Shown: positions 1 through 9,916, counted from the stretch's first letter. The stretch is DNA of 64,000 bases from Spirochaetales bacterium (GCA_018433865.1 JAHDQJ010000002.1:310001-374000); one strand, 5' to 3'. Numbers and translations: made by a program. The notes: generated by a model not told the origin, from the letters alone.

Positions 1-2244
1 AGTGCGAAGGCACTCTTGGATGCGGACGGCTCCCCTACCCCTGCACAGGTGAGAAATGCAATCAAGGGAAACATCTGCAGGTGTACCGGCTACGTGAAGA
101 TAGAGAAAGCGATCCTGATGGCTGCGCGTTACTTCGCCGATGACTTGCCGGTAGTCCGGAAAACCGAAAGTGCACGGCTCAACGAACGGTTCACGCGTGT
201 GGATGCGATGGCCAAGGCATTGGGAAAAGGAATCTTTGCCGACGATGTGGTGATCGAAGGGTTGGTCCATGCGAAGGCTCTCAGGAGTGCCTATCCGCGA
301 GCTGTGATCAACCGCATCGATATTGCCGATGCGCTCAAGCATCCCGATGCCAGTGCCATCCTGCTGGCCTCCGATGTTCCGTGCAACAAGATCGGTCACA
401 TCGTCCATGATTGGGATGTCATGATCGCCGAAGGTGGGACCACCCGGTATATCGGCGATGCACTTGCCTTGGTCGCATCGGAAAGGAAGGAGAGTCTCGA
501 TGAGATCATCAGCTTGATCAAGGTCGACTATACTGTCTTGCAGCCGATCACCAGTCCATCCCAAGCGCTCTCTTTCGACGCTCCCGCGATCCATGAGACC
601 GGCAATGTATTGACGGTCGAGCGGCTCAAGCGCGGAGATGCCGATGCCGCGATCGCAAGATCTGCCCATGTGGTCACTCAGACCTATCGTACACCGTTCA
701 CCGAACACGCGTTCATGGAACCGGAGTGTGCATTGGCCATGCCCGAAGGTGAGGGTTTGTTGGTCTATACTGCAAGCCAATCCGTATTCGACGAACAACG
801 GGAGATAGCACGGATGCTCAAGCTTCCGCTTGCATCGGTACATTGCCGTTCCATGCTTGTCGGGGGAGGCTTCGGAGGAAAGGAAGACATGAGCGTACAA
901 CACCATGCAGCACTCATGGCATGGTACTTGAAACGCCCCGTGAAGGTCCGCTTCTCCCGTCAGGAGAGCATCAACATCCACCCGAAGCGACATGCGATGG
1001 AAATGGAATTCACGACCGCCTGCGATGAGAGGGGCCGACTGACAGGGATGCGGGCGACCCTGATCGCAGATACCGGAGCCTATGCCTCACTAGGAGGTCC
1101 GGTACTGCAACGCGCATGCACGCACGCTGCAGGTCCCTACAATTACCAGGACATCGATATCATCGGAAAAGCTGTGTATACGAACAACGTTCCCGCGGGA
1201 GCGTTCCGCGGATTCGGAGTGACCCAAAGTTGCTTTGCCACCGAGAACAACCTCAACCTCCTCGCCGAGAAAGTCGGCATCTCTGCGTGGGAGATCCGTC
1301 ATCTCAATGCGATCCGCCCGGGACAGGTGTTGCCGAATGGTCAGGTCGCCGATCCGAACACGGCTCTCGATGCATGCCTCGCAGCGGTGAAGGAGGCCTT
1401 CGAACGATCTCCGAGAACAGGGATTGCCTGCGCATTCAAGAACAGCGGCTATGGCGTGGGAGTCCCCGATACCGGACGGTGCACACTTTCCGTTGAAGGG
1501 GGGATCATCCATATCAGGACCTCCGCGGCTTGCATGGGCCAAGGTCTCGCCACGGTTGCGACGCAGATTGTCTGCGAGACAATAGGCATCGGACCGGAGA
1601 AGACATTCTGTGAGCCTGCTGACACTTTCCGTACCCCCGATGCAGGAACCAGTACCGCGTCCCGGCAAACGGTGATCACCGGCGAAGCGATCAGGAAAGT
1701 CGCACTCCAGCTCCGGGAAGCCCTGGATCGTGAGGGGAGCCTCGGGGCATTGGAAGGAAGCGAATTCCATGATGAATTCACCGCACTCACCGATCCCATG
1801 GGCTCAAGGAAGCCGAATCCGGTCAGTCATATCGCGTACAGCTACTCCACGCAAGTCGTTGAGCTTGATGAACAGGGAAAGGTCTGCAAGGTGACCGCTG
1901 CGGTCGATGTCGGCCAAGTGGTGAATCCGACCGCAGTGGAAGGCCAGGTCGAAGGGGGCGTGGTCATGGGACTCGGATACGCCCTCACCGAGGATTACCC
2001 GATCGAAGGCGGGTATCCGCAGGTGAAGTACGGAACGCTCGGGCTTTTCAGGGCACCTGAGGCTCCCCCCGTGGAAACGTTCATGGTAAAGAGTGAAGAG
2101 GTGGGTCCCCACGCCTACGGAGCGAAGGGAATCGGTGAGCTGAGCACCATCGCCACAGCTCCCGCGGTCCAGCACGCCTACTGGCGTTTCGATGGGAAGT
2201 TCAGGACCAAGTTGCCTCTCGAACATACGGCCTACAGACCGTAG
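1..2244 (+). CDS. Molybdenum hydroxylase, xanthine dehydrogenase type (5' end missing)
   Basis: Partial gene: the frame is open from base 1, so the true start lies upstream. The first visible residues are the end of a [2Fe-2S] domain with the ICRCTGY motif (Cys 26 and 28). After a short linker comes the large molybdopterin-binding part, with GGGFGGKE near residue 286, FRGFG near 402 and GAKGIGE near 707-713, whose Glu is the expected catalytic base. Known for the family: hydroxylation of purines or other N-heterocycles at a Mo centre. The iron-sulfur and Mo parts are on one chain, and no FAD domain is visible. That layout resembles the fused selenium-dependent xanthine dehydrogenase group of purinolytic anaerobes, but substrate and selenium use are inference. 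A xanthine/uracil permease at 3198-4472 and a guanine deaminase at 27109-27585 fit purine catabolism. Confidence 0.88.
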   Translation, partial: SAKALLDADGSPTPAQVRNAIKGNICRCTGYVKIEKAILMAARYFADDLPVVRKTESARLNERFTRVDAMAKALGKGIFADDVVIEGLVHAKALRSAYPRAVINRIDIADALKHPDASAILLASDVPCNKIGHIVHDWDVMIAEGGTTRYIGDALALVASERKESLDEIISLIKVDYTVLQPITSPSQALSFDAPAIHETGNVLTVERLKRGDADAAIARSAHVVTQTYRTPFTEHAFMEPECALAMPEGEGLLVYTASQSVFDEQREIARMLKLPLASVHCRSMLVGGGFGGKEDMSVQHHAALMAWYLKRPVKVRFSRQESINIHPKRHAMEMEFTTACDERGRLTGMRATLIADTGAYASLGGPVLQRACTHAAGPYNYQDIDIIGKAVYTNNVPAGAFRGFGVTQSCFATENNLNLLAEKVGISAWEIRHLNAIRPGQVLPNGQVADPNTALDACLAAVKEAFERSPRTGIACAFKNSGYGVGVPDTGRCTLSVEGGIIHIRTSAACMGQGLATVATQIVCETIGIGPEKTFCEPADTFRTPDAGTSTASRQTVITGEAIRKVALQLREALDREGSLGALEGSEFHDEFTALTDPMGSRKPNPVSHIAYSYSTQVVELDEQGKVCKVTAAVDVGQVVNPTAVEGQVEGGVVMGLGYALTEDYPIEGGYPQVKYGTLGLFRAPEAPPVETFMVKSEEVGPHAYGAKGIGELSTIATAPAVQHAYWRFDGKFRTKLPLEHTAYRP

Positions 2245-2256
2245 TCACCGGAGATC

Positions 2257-3138
2257 TCAGTGCAAGCCCTCCAGCTCCTGGAGGGCTCCGTCGCGTGCCA
2301 CTACCAGAAGCGCAAGCAGATCCTCCGCGATACGGGTATCGGCATGATGTGCGACCTTCCTGAAATCCTCGGGAGTCTGCGGCACCTGTTTCGCGATATC
2401 CACCAAGACTCGCTTGTCAAGGACACGGAACGCCGGGAGATTCAGCCTCTTCGCAAGCATGTCCCGAGCCTCGAAGAACCATTTGAGATAGATCCTCTCC
2501 GAAGCGGAAAGATACTTCCAACCGCTGAGTTTCTCGTATCCGGGACGATCGGGACCCTTGGGCAATGCGGCTGTCTTCTGCATCTGCGAATCCTTCCCGG
2601 AAAGTCCTGCGACAGCGATCTCCTTGTCCAGGACCTTGCGAAGGGCGAACAGGTGTTCCACATCCGACAGCGCATACGCTATCAGCTTGGATGCTATCGG
2701 TCGCTTGAGCCAGTTCGCAGTCTGGTTTCCCTTCTTCCCCGTTGCCGGTTCCTTTCCAAGATAGGTACTGACCAGGCTGGTCAGGTTGCCATTGAACCCG
2801 AGCAACTGTGCACTGATGCGGACATCATGCACCCGCTGCAACGTGATCCCGTACTGTTTCCTGACCAAAGCGGCATCGCTGGCACAGTCGAACATCAGTT
2901 TCTCGATATCCTTGCTCTCCAAAAGACGGGAAAGACCGTCCCTGTCGATCTTGAAGGGATCGACAAGATAGTAGGCCGTATTGTCAAACAGCTGGATGAG
3001 ACAGAGGTGCTCACCATAGACATGCAGGTTGAACTCACCCTCGAAATCCATGGCAACCGAGGTGATGCCATCTGCGCGCCACTGTGCCAACAGGGCGTCA
3101 AGCTTCTCATGCGAATCGATCATTGTGTAGGCAAACAT
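2257..3138 (-). CDS. rnd: Ribonuclease D
   Basis: 293-residue 3'-5' exoribonuclease of the DEDDy class, which trims tRNA 3' ends in characterised bacteria. The exonuclease I motif is MDFEGEF (Asp31, Glu33). Motif II is FDCASDAALV. Motif III is YALSDVEHL, with the Tyr and Asp expected for DEDDy enzymes. A C-terminal HRDC domain follows, with YLSASERIYLKWFFEARDML at its start. The ATG at 3138 has AGGA six bases upstream. The ATG at 3153 would add five residues and has no better site. The gene converges on the Mo hydroxylase with only 12 bp between stops. Its last codons contain a perfect inverted repeat. Confidence 0.9.
   Translation of the reverse strand: MFAYTMIDSHEKLDALLAQWRADGITSVAMDFEGEFNLHVYGEHLCLIQLFDNTAYYLVDPFKIDRDGLSRLLESKDIEKLMFDCASDAALVRKQYGITLQRVHDVRISAQLLGFNGNLTSLVSTYLGKEPATGKKGNQTANWLKRPIASKLIAYALSDVEHLFALRKVLDKEIAVAGLSGKDSQMQKTAALPKGPDRPGYEKLSGWKYLSASERIYLKWFFEARDMLAKRLNLPAFRVLDKRVLVDIAKQVPQTPEDFRKVAHHADTRIAEDLLALLVVARDGALQELEGLH
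2265..2287. terminator. Strong hairpin at the convergent xdh/rnd ends
   Basis: AGCCCTCCAG-CTC-CTGGAGGGCT is a perfect 10-bp inverted repeat. It lies inside the last codons of rnd and just after the stop of the Mo hydroxylase. Neither side has a T-run, so it may act as an RNA stabiliser or Rho-assisted stop rather than a classical intrinsic terminator. Confidence 0.4.
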
Positions 3139-3160
3139 GGGCCATCCTACCATGTTTGCC

Positions 3161-3189
3161 AAAAAATGGGCAGGTCTTGCGACCCGCCC
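3161..3189 (-). terminator. Intrinsic terminator of the permease gene
   Basis: On the minus strand GGGCGGGTC-GCAA-GACCTGCCC is followed by ATTTTTT. It lies just after the permease stop and before the rnd start at 3138, so rnd needs its own promoter or readthrough. Confidence 0.8.
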
Positions 3190-3197
3190 ATCATGCA

Positions 3198-4472
3198 TTA
3201 CGGTAATGTCTTCGGTATCACCAGATTGAGGATGATCCCCACCAGCGTAGCCAGTGCGACTCCGCCCATCTGGAAAGTGATGTCCTGTCCGAGCGGGAAA
3301 GCAAGCAATCCGCCGCCGATGCCGATCACCAATATCACGCTCGAGATCGTCAGGTTGCGCTTGCACTTGTAATCCACACCGCTCTCGACGAGATTCCGCA
3401 GTCCGCTCGAAGCGATGATGCCGAACAGCAGCATGGAGATGCCGCCGATCACGGGAGAGGGAATGGTTTGGATGAGTGCTCCGAATTTCGGAAGGAAGGA
3501 GAGCAAGGTCGCGATGACTGCAGCTCCCCCGATGACCCATACACTGTAGACACGCGTGATGGCCATCACCCCGATGTTCTCCCCATACGTCGTATTCGGC
3601 GGCCCACCCCAGAATGCTGCCCAGGCGGTGGCGATACCGTCGCCTGCCAAGGTCCTGTGCAGCCCGGGATCGGTAGTGAAATCCTTTCCGACCACGTTCC
3701 CGAGGGTGATGGTGTCACCCAGGTGTTCTGCCATCGTGGCGAAGGAGACGATGATGAAGGTGAGGATCGCCACGAAGTTGAATTGCGGAAACCTGAACAC
3801 CGGAAGTCCGAACCAGGCAGCGGAACCGACACCACTGAAATCGATCAGCGCGTAGGCAGGGAAGATGAATCCCATGATCAGGGTGAACAGGTACCCGGAA
3901 ACCAGGCCGATCAGGATCGGGATGACGCTGAAGAACCCGGGGAGAAAGATGTTGGCGATCACGGTGATGGCGAGGGTGACCACTGCAATCGAAAGATGAG
4001 TCAGGCTGTAGCTTCCCGATGCATCATTCATCGCCATGCCCATTGCCGTGGGCGCCAAGTTGAGCCCGATGACGATGATCACGGATCCGATCACCACCGG
4101 AGGAAGAGCCCGTTTGATCCATCCCAAGCCTGCGGCCTTGATGATCAATGCGATCACTGTGTAGAAGATTCCTGCAGCCACCGCGCCACCCATCGCATAC
4201 GGGACGCCATATGCGGCGGAAATGCCGATCAAGGCGGGTATGAACGCGAAGGAGGAGCCGAGGAACGCGGGAACTTTGGCTCCGGTGATCAGGATGTACA
4301 GCAAAGTTCCGGTTCCTGCGGTGAACAGGGCGGAAGTAATGCTCAGTCCTGTCAGGATGGGGACCAGGACCGTAGCGCCGAACATGGCGAACACATGCTG
4401 GAAGCTGAGGGGAATCCATCTGGATATGGGAGGTTTGTCAGCAGGCATGTAGATGCTGTTGTCTTTGGGCAT
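3198..4472 (-). CDS. Uracil/xanthine permease (NCS2 family)
   Basis: 424-residue polytopic membrane protein with about 12-14 hydrophobic helices. Recognisable NCS2 features are the N-terminal SFQHVFAMFGATVLVPILTG and the TTYGENIGVMAITRVYSVWV stretch, which is the nucleobase-binding signature (NxGxxxxT/R type). The family imports uracil or xanthine by proton symport. Substrate cannot be fixed from sequence, but the neighbouring Mo hydroxylase makes xanthine as likely as uracil. The start ATG has AAAGGAG nine bases upstream. It follows the orphan gene at 4549-5532 on the same strand after 76 bp and ends at a clear terminator. Confidence 0.88.
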   Translation of the reverse strand: MPKDNSIYMPADKPPISRWIPLSFQHVFAMFGATVLVPILTGLSITSALFTAGTGTLLYILITGAKVPAFLGSSFAFIPALIGISAAYGVPYAMGGAVAAGIFYTVIALIIKAAGLGWIKRALPPVVIGSVIIVIGLNLAPTAMGMAMNDASGSYSLTHLSIAVVTLAITVIANIFLPGFFSVIPILIGLVSGYLFTLIMGFIFPAYALIDFSGVGSAAWFGLPVFRFPQFNFVAILTFIIVSFATMAEHLGDTITLGNVVGKDFTTDPGLHRTLAGDGIATAWAAFWGGPPNTTYGENIGVMAITRVYSVWVIGGAAVIATLLSFLPKFGALIQTIPSPVIGGISMLLFGIIASSGLRNLVESGVDYKCKRNLTISSVILVIGIGGGLLAFPLGQDITFQMGGVALATLVGIILNLVIPKTLP

Positions 4473-4548
4473 GGTTGCATACTCCTTTCATATGATTCAT
4501 CGCAAGTGTATCGAGCGGGGCGAACCATGCCAAGGGGTTCGCCCTCGT

Positions 4549-5532
4549 TCATTCGGGGATTTTCAGCGTCGAGACATAATTTTCGCTCGAGAGGAGGTAG
4601 ATGACAAAATATTCCTCAAGCGATCGTTTCGGACCTGCATCTTGTCGATAATTCCTGATCTTCGCCGATTGCTGCCGACTCATGAAACTCTTGTAGAGCG
4701 CGAGCGCCGCATTGCGTTCCAGTTGCGGAAGATCCCTCTTGCCCAGCATATGCCACGCAGTCTGACGGTCGATCACCTTGATCTGCTCCAGAGCCATCCT
4801 GGACCGCAGCGTCATCAGTTCCTCATAGCGCAGGTCGAAGAGGAATTCTTCCAGGGCATACCCGATCTCTTCATCATCGGAGACGGAAGAGAGAAAATCG
4901 AGCCACACGGGAGGAAGCAGTGCGCTGAGCCGCATGATCTCCATGGTACCCAGAAGCGTTCCGAGTACAGGGACGATCATATGACGGGCTTGCCACAAAT
5001 CCCGGATCGCGAGGGCAAAGGTCTCGAGATACCCGCTGGTACGAAGGTCCCACATGGTGATCAGCTCATGTACCGCCTCATGGACCCAAGGAGCCTGCAT
5101 GTCCTGTTCGGAGATCAGTGCGGTATAGAGGTCCTCGGCCATGAGTGTGAACAGCAGGTCGTTGTACTCCTTCTCGATATCAGGTCGGCATGCATCGAGC
5201 TCCTCGACCGAGACCAGCAGTTTCATGAGCAAACCGAAGAGGTGAAGCTTGCTCACCGTGAGTCCGTGCCCGAGGACCGCCTTGGTGGGAAGATCGACGA
5301 CATGCCCCAAACCGTGGGCACAGAGTTTCTTGGCAAGTGTTCCCAAGTTCCGCATGTCGGAGTGGTGCAGCAGATCCACGTTCGGCGAGGGAGCACGGTC
5401 GACGATCGCAGCAAGCTGCTCCAGGTCACGGACCCGCGCACTCACCACCGAGACGAAAGGGGAATCCTGTTCCTCCAGGATACGGATGCACTCGTCCAGG
5501 ACCTCCCGCTCCGCAGATGTGAATGTGACCAT
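4549..5532 (-). CDS. Uncharacterised helical protein
   Basis: 327 residues. I recognise no family. The sequence is rich in Leu, Glu and His, predicted almost wholly alpha-helical and soluble, with no signal peptide or clear membrane span. Notable local patterns are paired HH and DM residues near 55-60 (VDLLHHSDMRNLGTL) and an acidic SSVSDDEEIGYALEEFLFDL segment near 230. The C-terminal third is basic (SRQQSAKIRNYRQDAGPKR). The ATG has AAGGAG seven to eight bases upstream, supporting expression. It diverges from the M20 peptidase gene at 5655 and lies upstream of the permease on the same strand. No function is assigned. Confidence 0.7.
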   Translation of the reverse strand: MVTFTSAEREVLDECIRILEEQDSPFVSVVSARVRDLEQLAAIVDRAPSPNVDLLHHSDMRNLGTLAKKLCAHGLGHVVDLPTKAVLGHGLTVSKLHLFGLLMKLLVSVEELDACRPDIEKEYNDLLFTLMAEDLYTALISEQDMQAPWVHEAVHELITMWDLRTSGYLETFALAIRDLWQARHMIVPVLGTLLGTMEIMRLSALLPPVWLDFLSSVSDDEEIGYALEEFLFDLRYEELMTLRSRMALEQIKVIDRQTAWHMLGKRDLPQLERNAALALYKSFMSRQQSAKIRNYRQDAGPKRSLEEYFVIYLLSSENYVSTLKIPE

Positions 5533-5654
5533 GCAGCGCTCCTTCGCAGACCGTTTGGTACTACCATATGCTACAGAACCCGATTCGTCCAGACTCTTGG
5601 AACTAGTAGTGAGGGTATGCTATGCTCAAGCTCTCGAAGACCCAGGAGGAATGT

Positions 5655-6770
5655 ATGTCCCACACCCTTACAGACAAGGCAGTCAGCCTCATGCTCGAAC
5701 TGCTCGCGATAGACTCTCCCTCGTGCCATGAGGAACACGCCCGTATCGACCTCGAGTCGCGCCTCAAGGAACTCTGCAGCACCGTACAGATCGATGAGAA
5801 GGGAAACCTGCTCGGCAGAATCGGTGCGACTGCGGGTCATCAGGAAAGTCCGACCGTCTTGCTGTGTTGTCACATGGATACGGTTCCCAGTGCAGTCGGT
5901 GTCAAACCGTCGATTGCCGACGGGATATTGCGAAGCGACGGGACCACAGCCCTAGGAGCTGATGACAAGGCAGGAATCGCAGCGATCCTGGTGGCACTGG
6001 AACATGTCGTGTCACGTGGTATGCCACACGGTCCGATCACAGTCTTGTTCACCGTGGAGGAAGAGATCGGCTTGGAAGGCATCAAGGCTCTCGACCTTGC
6101 ATGGCTCGGCCCGGTAGACCGCGGCTATATCCTTGATGCCAGGGGACCTGTCGGGACCGCGATCACCAGTGCCCCGAGCAAGAGTGATGCGAAAATCATC
6201 TTCCACGGCAAGGCCTCCCATGCCGGCTTTGCTCCTGAGAAGGGCATCAGCGCAATATCATTGGCTGCCCGGGCAATCGACAGGATGAAGTTGCTACGCA
6301 TCGATGAGGTGACCACTGCGAACATCGGGACGATCCATGGGGGAGAGGTCACCAATGTCGTATGCGACCGCTGTGAAGTTACGCTGGAGGTACGCTCCTC
6401 GACTCGAGAACGGGTCAATCGCCATCTCGCACACATGGAGTTCTGCTGCATCAAGGCTGTCAATGATTTCGGCGGTTCCTATGAGTTCCTCCCGATAGAA
6501 CTCTACCCTGGGTATAGGATCGATCCCTCGGCCAAGGAACTCACCGAGTTCGCCGGAATCTGCAAGAGAATCGGCATCGAGTATCGTACGGCACCGACCG
6601 GGGGTGGCAGTGACACGAATATCCTGCGGATCAAGGGTTTGCCCGTCATCACGCTGGGCATCGGATACGAAGGCGCACATACCTTGGGCGAGGAGCTTGC
6701 GATCGAACAGCTGGGCACCCTTGTCCGTCTGGTCACCGCCTTGGTGGAATCGGAGGAGAACATCACATGA
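5655..6770 (+). CDS. M20 family metallopeptidase, PepT-like
   Basis: 371-residue dinuclear zinc peptidase-type protein. Visible ligands and catalytic residues are the His in CCHMDTVPS, Asp in GADDKAG, the paired Glu in VEEEIGLEG, Asp in ILDARGP, and the late His in GAHTLGEE. A dimerisation insert carries GKASHAGFAPEKGISA, so the layout is that of PepT-like M20 peptidases. Members cleave tripeptides or related amides; the substrate is not predictable here. I chose the ATG at 5655 because AGGAGGA lies just upstream. An in-frame ATG at 5622 lacks a site. The stop overlaps the start of the next gene by ATGA, so the two are probably translationally coupled. Confidence 0.85.
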   Translation: MSHTLTDKAVSLMLELLAIDSPSCHEEHARIDLESRLKELCSTVQIDEKGNLLGRIGATAGHQESPTVLLCCHMDTVPSAVGVKPSIADGILRSDGTTALGADDKAGIAAILVALEHVVSRGMPHGPITVLFTVEEEIGLEGIKALDLAWLGPVDRGYILDARGPVGTAITSAPSKSDAKIIFHGKASHAGFAPEKGISAISLAARAIDRMKLLRIDEVTTANIGTIHGGEVTNVVCDRCEVTLEVRSSTRERVNRHLAHMEFCCIKAVNDFGGSYEFLPIELYPGYRIDPSAKELTEFAGICKRIGIEYRTAPTGGGSDTNILRIKGLPVITLGIGYEGAHTLGEELAIEQLGTLVRLVTALVESEENIT

Positions 6771-7705
6771 TCAGGACCGTCTCGATCATCGGTGTCGGAG
6801 CCGTGGGAGCGATCTACGCGTGGCGGTTGTCCGAGTGTCTCGGGTACGAGAATGTCCGCGTGATCGTGAACCGGGAACGTATGGAACGATACCGGAGAGA
6901 GGGGATGATCCTCAACGGCAGCAGGGTCGATTTCCACTACGTTGCTCCGGATGAGCCGGTCGAGAGCGCACAACTGATGATCGTGGCGACGAAGAACCAA
7001 CACCTGAACCAAGCAATGGAGGATATCGTGCACCATGTCGGAGAGCATACCACGATCCTCTCGCTTCTGAACGGTATCGACAGTGAACGCATCCTCGCCG
7101 AACGTTTCGGGCCGGAGAAAGTCCTCTATGGTTTCACGACAGCACTGGATTCGACACGAGAGGGAACGAGGATCGACTTCTCCACGGAGGGAAAGATATT
7201 CTTCGGAGAGCGCGACAATCGCAGGACAAAGCGGATCGAGGACATCGGGCGATTGTTCGGATCAGCCAAGATCAACCATATCGTACCTGAGAACATCGAG
7301 CGCGAACTGTGGGCAAAATTCATGGTCAACGTGAGCATCAACACGATCAGTGCGATCACACGGGGAACCTATGGCGATTGTGCGAACATCGAGGCTATCA
7401 GGCAGTTGATCATCGATACGCAACGAGAAGTGATCACCCTCGCCGAAAAGGTGGGAATCAAGGGACTCGATGAGCGTCATATCGAGACCTACCAGAAGAT
7501 CTTCGCTTCGCTGGAATACAATGGAAAGACCTCGATGCTGCAGGACATGGAGGCAGGCCGAGCCACTGAGAACGCCTGGTTCTGCGTGCGTGCGGCGAAC
7601 CTCGCCAGGGAGCTCGGCGTCTCCACCCCATTGATCGAAGTCCTGGGACGCATCGCAGAAGGTGCCGAAGCGGTGCAACACCGTCAGAAGGCTTTTGGGT
7701 CCTGA
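6767..7705 (+). CDS. Ketopantoate reductase-like NAD(P)H oxidoreductase (PanE/ApbA family)
   Basis: 312 residues. The N-terminal Rossmann motif is GVGAVGAIYAWRL. KNQHLNQAMEDIV follows with the catalytic Lys of the family, and the helical C-terminal domain includes ELWAKFMVNVSINTISAI, whose Lys-Asn pair matches the family active site. Characterised members reduce 2-dehydropantoate to pantoate. The gene is coupled (ATGA) to an M20 peptidase, and no other pantothenate genes are in the window. A second PanE-family gene lies at 27610-28626, so one or both may act on another 2-oxo acid. That is inference from context. Confidence 0.82.
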   Translation: MIRTVSIIGVGAVGAIYAWRLSECLGYENVRVIVNRERMERYRREGMILNGSRVDFHYVAPDEPVESAQLMIVATKNQHLNQAMEDIVHHVGEHTTILSLLNGIDSERILAERFGPEKVLYGFTTALDSTREGTRIDFSTEGKIFFGERDNRRTKRIEDIGRLFGSAKINHIVPENIERELWAKFMVNVSINTISAITRGTYGDCANIEAIRQLIIDTQREVITLAEKVGIKGLDERHIETYQKIFASLEYNGKTSMLQDMEAGRATENAWFCVRAANLARELGVSTPLIEVLGRIAEGAEAVQHRQKAFGS

Positions 7706-7759
7706 AAAAGAAGACCGCCCACGGCACGAGGCTGTGGACGGTGCATATATGTAACTGTT

Positions 7760-7820
7760 CGGGCCCAAGCCCGGCAGGGAAGAACGGATGACTGTCCGGA
7801 GGCGGTCATCCGTTTTGCTT
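7760..7820. terminator. Hairpins between convergent panE-like and pckG genes
   Basis: CGGGC-CCAA-GCCCG lies at 7760-7773. GGATGAC...GTCATCC lies at 7786-7811 and is followed by GTTTTGCTT on the plus strand. Read on the minus strand, the second stem is followed by GTTCTTCCC. The pair probably terminates both converging transcripts. Confidence 0.65.
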
Positions 7821-7825
7821 CCTGA

Positions 7826-9670
7826 TCAGCAGCAGCTGCATCCTGTGCAAGATGCCTTGAGGTTCTTCTCCATGACATCGAGCATGTGTGCGAGCTCTGC
7901 AGGCAACTTATCTCCGAACTTAGGATAGTGATTCTCCCTGATATCGGCAACTTCCTTGAGCCACCCTTCACGATCGACACAGAGCAACTCCTTCATATCC
8001 TCTTCGGATACTCCGGCGGGTCTGTCGATCGCGTCGGCAGTCGGCATGATGCCGATCGCAGTGTCCTGGCTCTTGGCGGTTCCCGCGCAGGCCTCGAACA
8101 CCCACTTCAGGACCCTGCTGTTCTCGCCGAAACCGGGCCACAGCCACTTGCCGCTGTCGGTTTTGCGGAACCAGTTGACGTAGAAGATCTTGGGCAGCTT
8201 GGACTGGTCATGGGTCTTCCCGATGTTGATCCAATGCTTGAAATAGTCTCCCATGTGGTATCCGCAGAACGGCAGCATGGCGAACGGGTCGCGACGGATC
8301 GTACCGGCCTTGAGATCCAACGCTGCAGCGGTGATCTCGGAACCGACGATCGAACCGAGGAAGACTCCGTGGTTCCAATCACGAGCCTGGTGCACGAGGG
8401 GAACGGTGCGGGGTCTGCGTCCACCGAAGAGGATCGCATCGATGGGAACACCCTTCGGATCTTCCCACTCCGCCGCGATGCTCGGGCACTGGCTTGCGGG
8501 AGCAGTGAACCGGGCGTTCGGATGCGCCGCTGCCGGCTGTTCCTTGTTACCCTTGTCCTGGACCCACTCGTTGCCCTTCCAATCGATCAGCTTGCCAGGA
8601 GCATCGTATCCGATGCCTTCCCACCAGATATCCTTGTCCTCAGTGATCGCACAGTTGGTGAAGATCGAATTCTTCTCCAAGGAGTGCATCGCATTGGGGT
8701 TGGAATCGAGCGAGGTTCCGGGAGCAACACCGAAGAAACCGGCTTCGGGGTTGATGGCGTAGAGCCTTCCGTCCTTGCCGAACTTCATCCAGGCGATATC
8801 GTCGCCGATGGTCTCGACCTTCCAGTCCTTGATCGTCGGGACGAGCATGGCCAGGTTGGTCTTGCCACAAGCGCTGGGGAATGCGGCCGCGACATACTTC
8901 GCCTCTCCTGCGGGATTGGTTATCTTGAGGATGAGCATATGCTCGGCGAGCCAGCCCTCATCACGAGCGATGACCGAAGCGATGCGCAGCGCGAGACACT
9001 TCTTGCCAAGCAACGCGTTTCCACCGTAACCGGAGCCATAAGACCATATTTCACGGGTCTCGGGGAAGTGGGAGATGTACTTCTGGTCAAGAGGCGCGCA
9101 GGGCCACTTGCCGTTGTCCGACTCACCTTCGGCGAGGGGCTTTCCGACGCTGTGGAGACAGGGGACGAAATACCCATCGGTGCCAAGGACATCGAGGACG
9201 CGCTTCCCGACACGGGTCATGATCATCATGTTGGTGACGACGTAAGGACTGTCGGTGATCTCAACGCCGATCTTCGCGATGTCGCTTCCCACGGGGCCCA
9301 TGGAGAAGGGAATCACATACAGTGTACGGCCCTTCATGCAACCGTCATAAAGACCGGTCATGGTCTTCTTCAGTTCCTTGGGATCGATCCAGTTGTTCGT
9401 GGGACCGGCAGCTTCCTTGGTCTCGGCAGCGATATAGGTCCTGTTCTCGACACGTGCCACATCTGAGGGGTCGGAGTAGAATGCGATGCAACCCGGCTTT
9501 TTCTCTGGATTCAGGGGTGTGGCGAGACCGCTTGCAACCATCTCGTCAACCAACTGCTGATAGTGTTCGGCACTGCCGTCCGCAACCACCACAGCTTCAG
9601 GCTTGGTGAGTTTCGCGACTTCATCGACCCACTTTTTCAATCCTGCATGTTTAAGATCCTGTAATTTCAT
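7826..9670 (-). CDS. pckG: Phosphoenolpyruvate carboxykinase (GTP)
   Basis: 614 residues, the usual length of the GTP-dependent class. The P-loop [14 protein letters not shown], with the family's reactive Cys, lies near residues 265-276. The second nucleotide/metal motif [10 protein letters not shown] follows, as does the Asn-rich substrate region TGPTNNWI-type segment near residue 90. The enzyme interconverts oxaloacetate and PEP with GTP/GDP. In fermenting anaerobes it often runs towards oxaloacetate for succinate formation, but the direction here is inference. The start has AAGGAG with good spacing. An odd C-terminal tail rich in Cys (ASCTGCSCC) could bind metal or be disordered. It is a monocistronic unit facing the panE-like gene. 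Confidence 0.96.
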   Translation of the reverse strand: MKLQDLKHAGLKKWVDEVAKLTKPEAVVVADGSAEHYQQLVDEMVASGLATPLNPEKKPGCIAFYSDPSDVARVENRTYIAAETKEAAGPTNNWIDPKELKKTMTGLYDGCMKGRTLYVIPFSMGPVGSDIAKIGVEITDSPYVVTNMMIMTRVGKRVLDVLGTDGYFVPCLHSVGKPLAEGESDNGKWPCAPLDQKYISHFPETREIWSYGSGYGGNALLGKKCLALRIASVIARDEGWLAEHMLILKITNPAGEAKYVAAAFPSACGKTNLAMLVPTIKDWKVETIGDDIAWMKFGKDGRLYAINPEAGFFGVAPGTSLDSNPNAMHSLEKNSIFTNCAITEDKDIWWEGIGYDAPGKLIDWKGNEWVQDKGNKEQPAAAHPNARFTAPASQCPSIAAEWEDPKGVPIDAILFGGRRPRTVPLVHQARDWNHGVFLGSIVGSEITAAALDLKAGTIRRDPFAMLPFCGYHMGDYFKHWINIGKTHDQSKLPKIFYVNWFRKTDSGKWLWPGFGENSRVLKWVFEACAGTAKSQDTAIGIMPTADAIDRPAGVSEEDMKELLCVDREGWLKEVADIRENHYPKFGDKLPAELAHMLDVMEKNLKASCTGCSCC

Positions 9671-9730
9671 TCATTGCTCCTTATGATCTCTATACCGACT
9701 CACATCGTCAGTCCACATCCAATCCTTTGC

Positions 9731-9759
9731 AGGTTATCGGGTTTCCCCCAATTTTTCAA
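9731..9759 (-). promoter_or_regulatory. Possible pckG promoter
   Basis: On the minus strand TTGAAA, a 17-bp spacer and TAACCT lie about 60 bp upstream of the pckG start. The -10 box is a poor match to consensus, so this is tentative. Confidence 0.35.
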
Positions 9760-9916
9760 TCCCTTGGACCGAACCGACCCGCTCACTTGTATTGATATAT
9801 GAACATATGGATATCCTGCGAAGTCGGTTTGACCGGCTGACAGGAGCGTGCTACACTGCTACACGTGCCTCTTGCAAGTATCGGAGGCTGTGCACCCTGG
9901 TCCGCTGGAGGCGCCC

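Noticed and set aside
3123-3153. Leaderless start for rnd (TAGGAT five bases before the ATG)
   Set aside because: No acceptable -35 box at 16-19 bp, and AGGA at normal spacing explains the start.
7886-9466. 526-codon open frame antisense to pckG
   Set aside because: Shadow of a certain enzyme gene; sequence looks like complement-strand noise.
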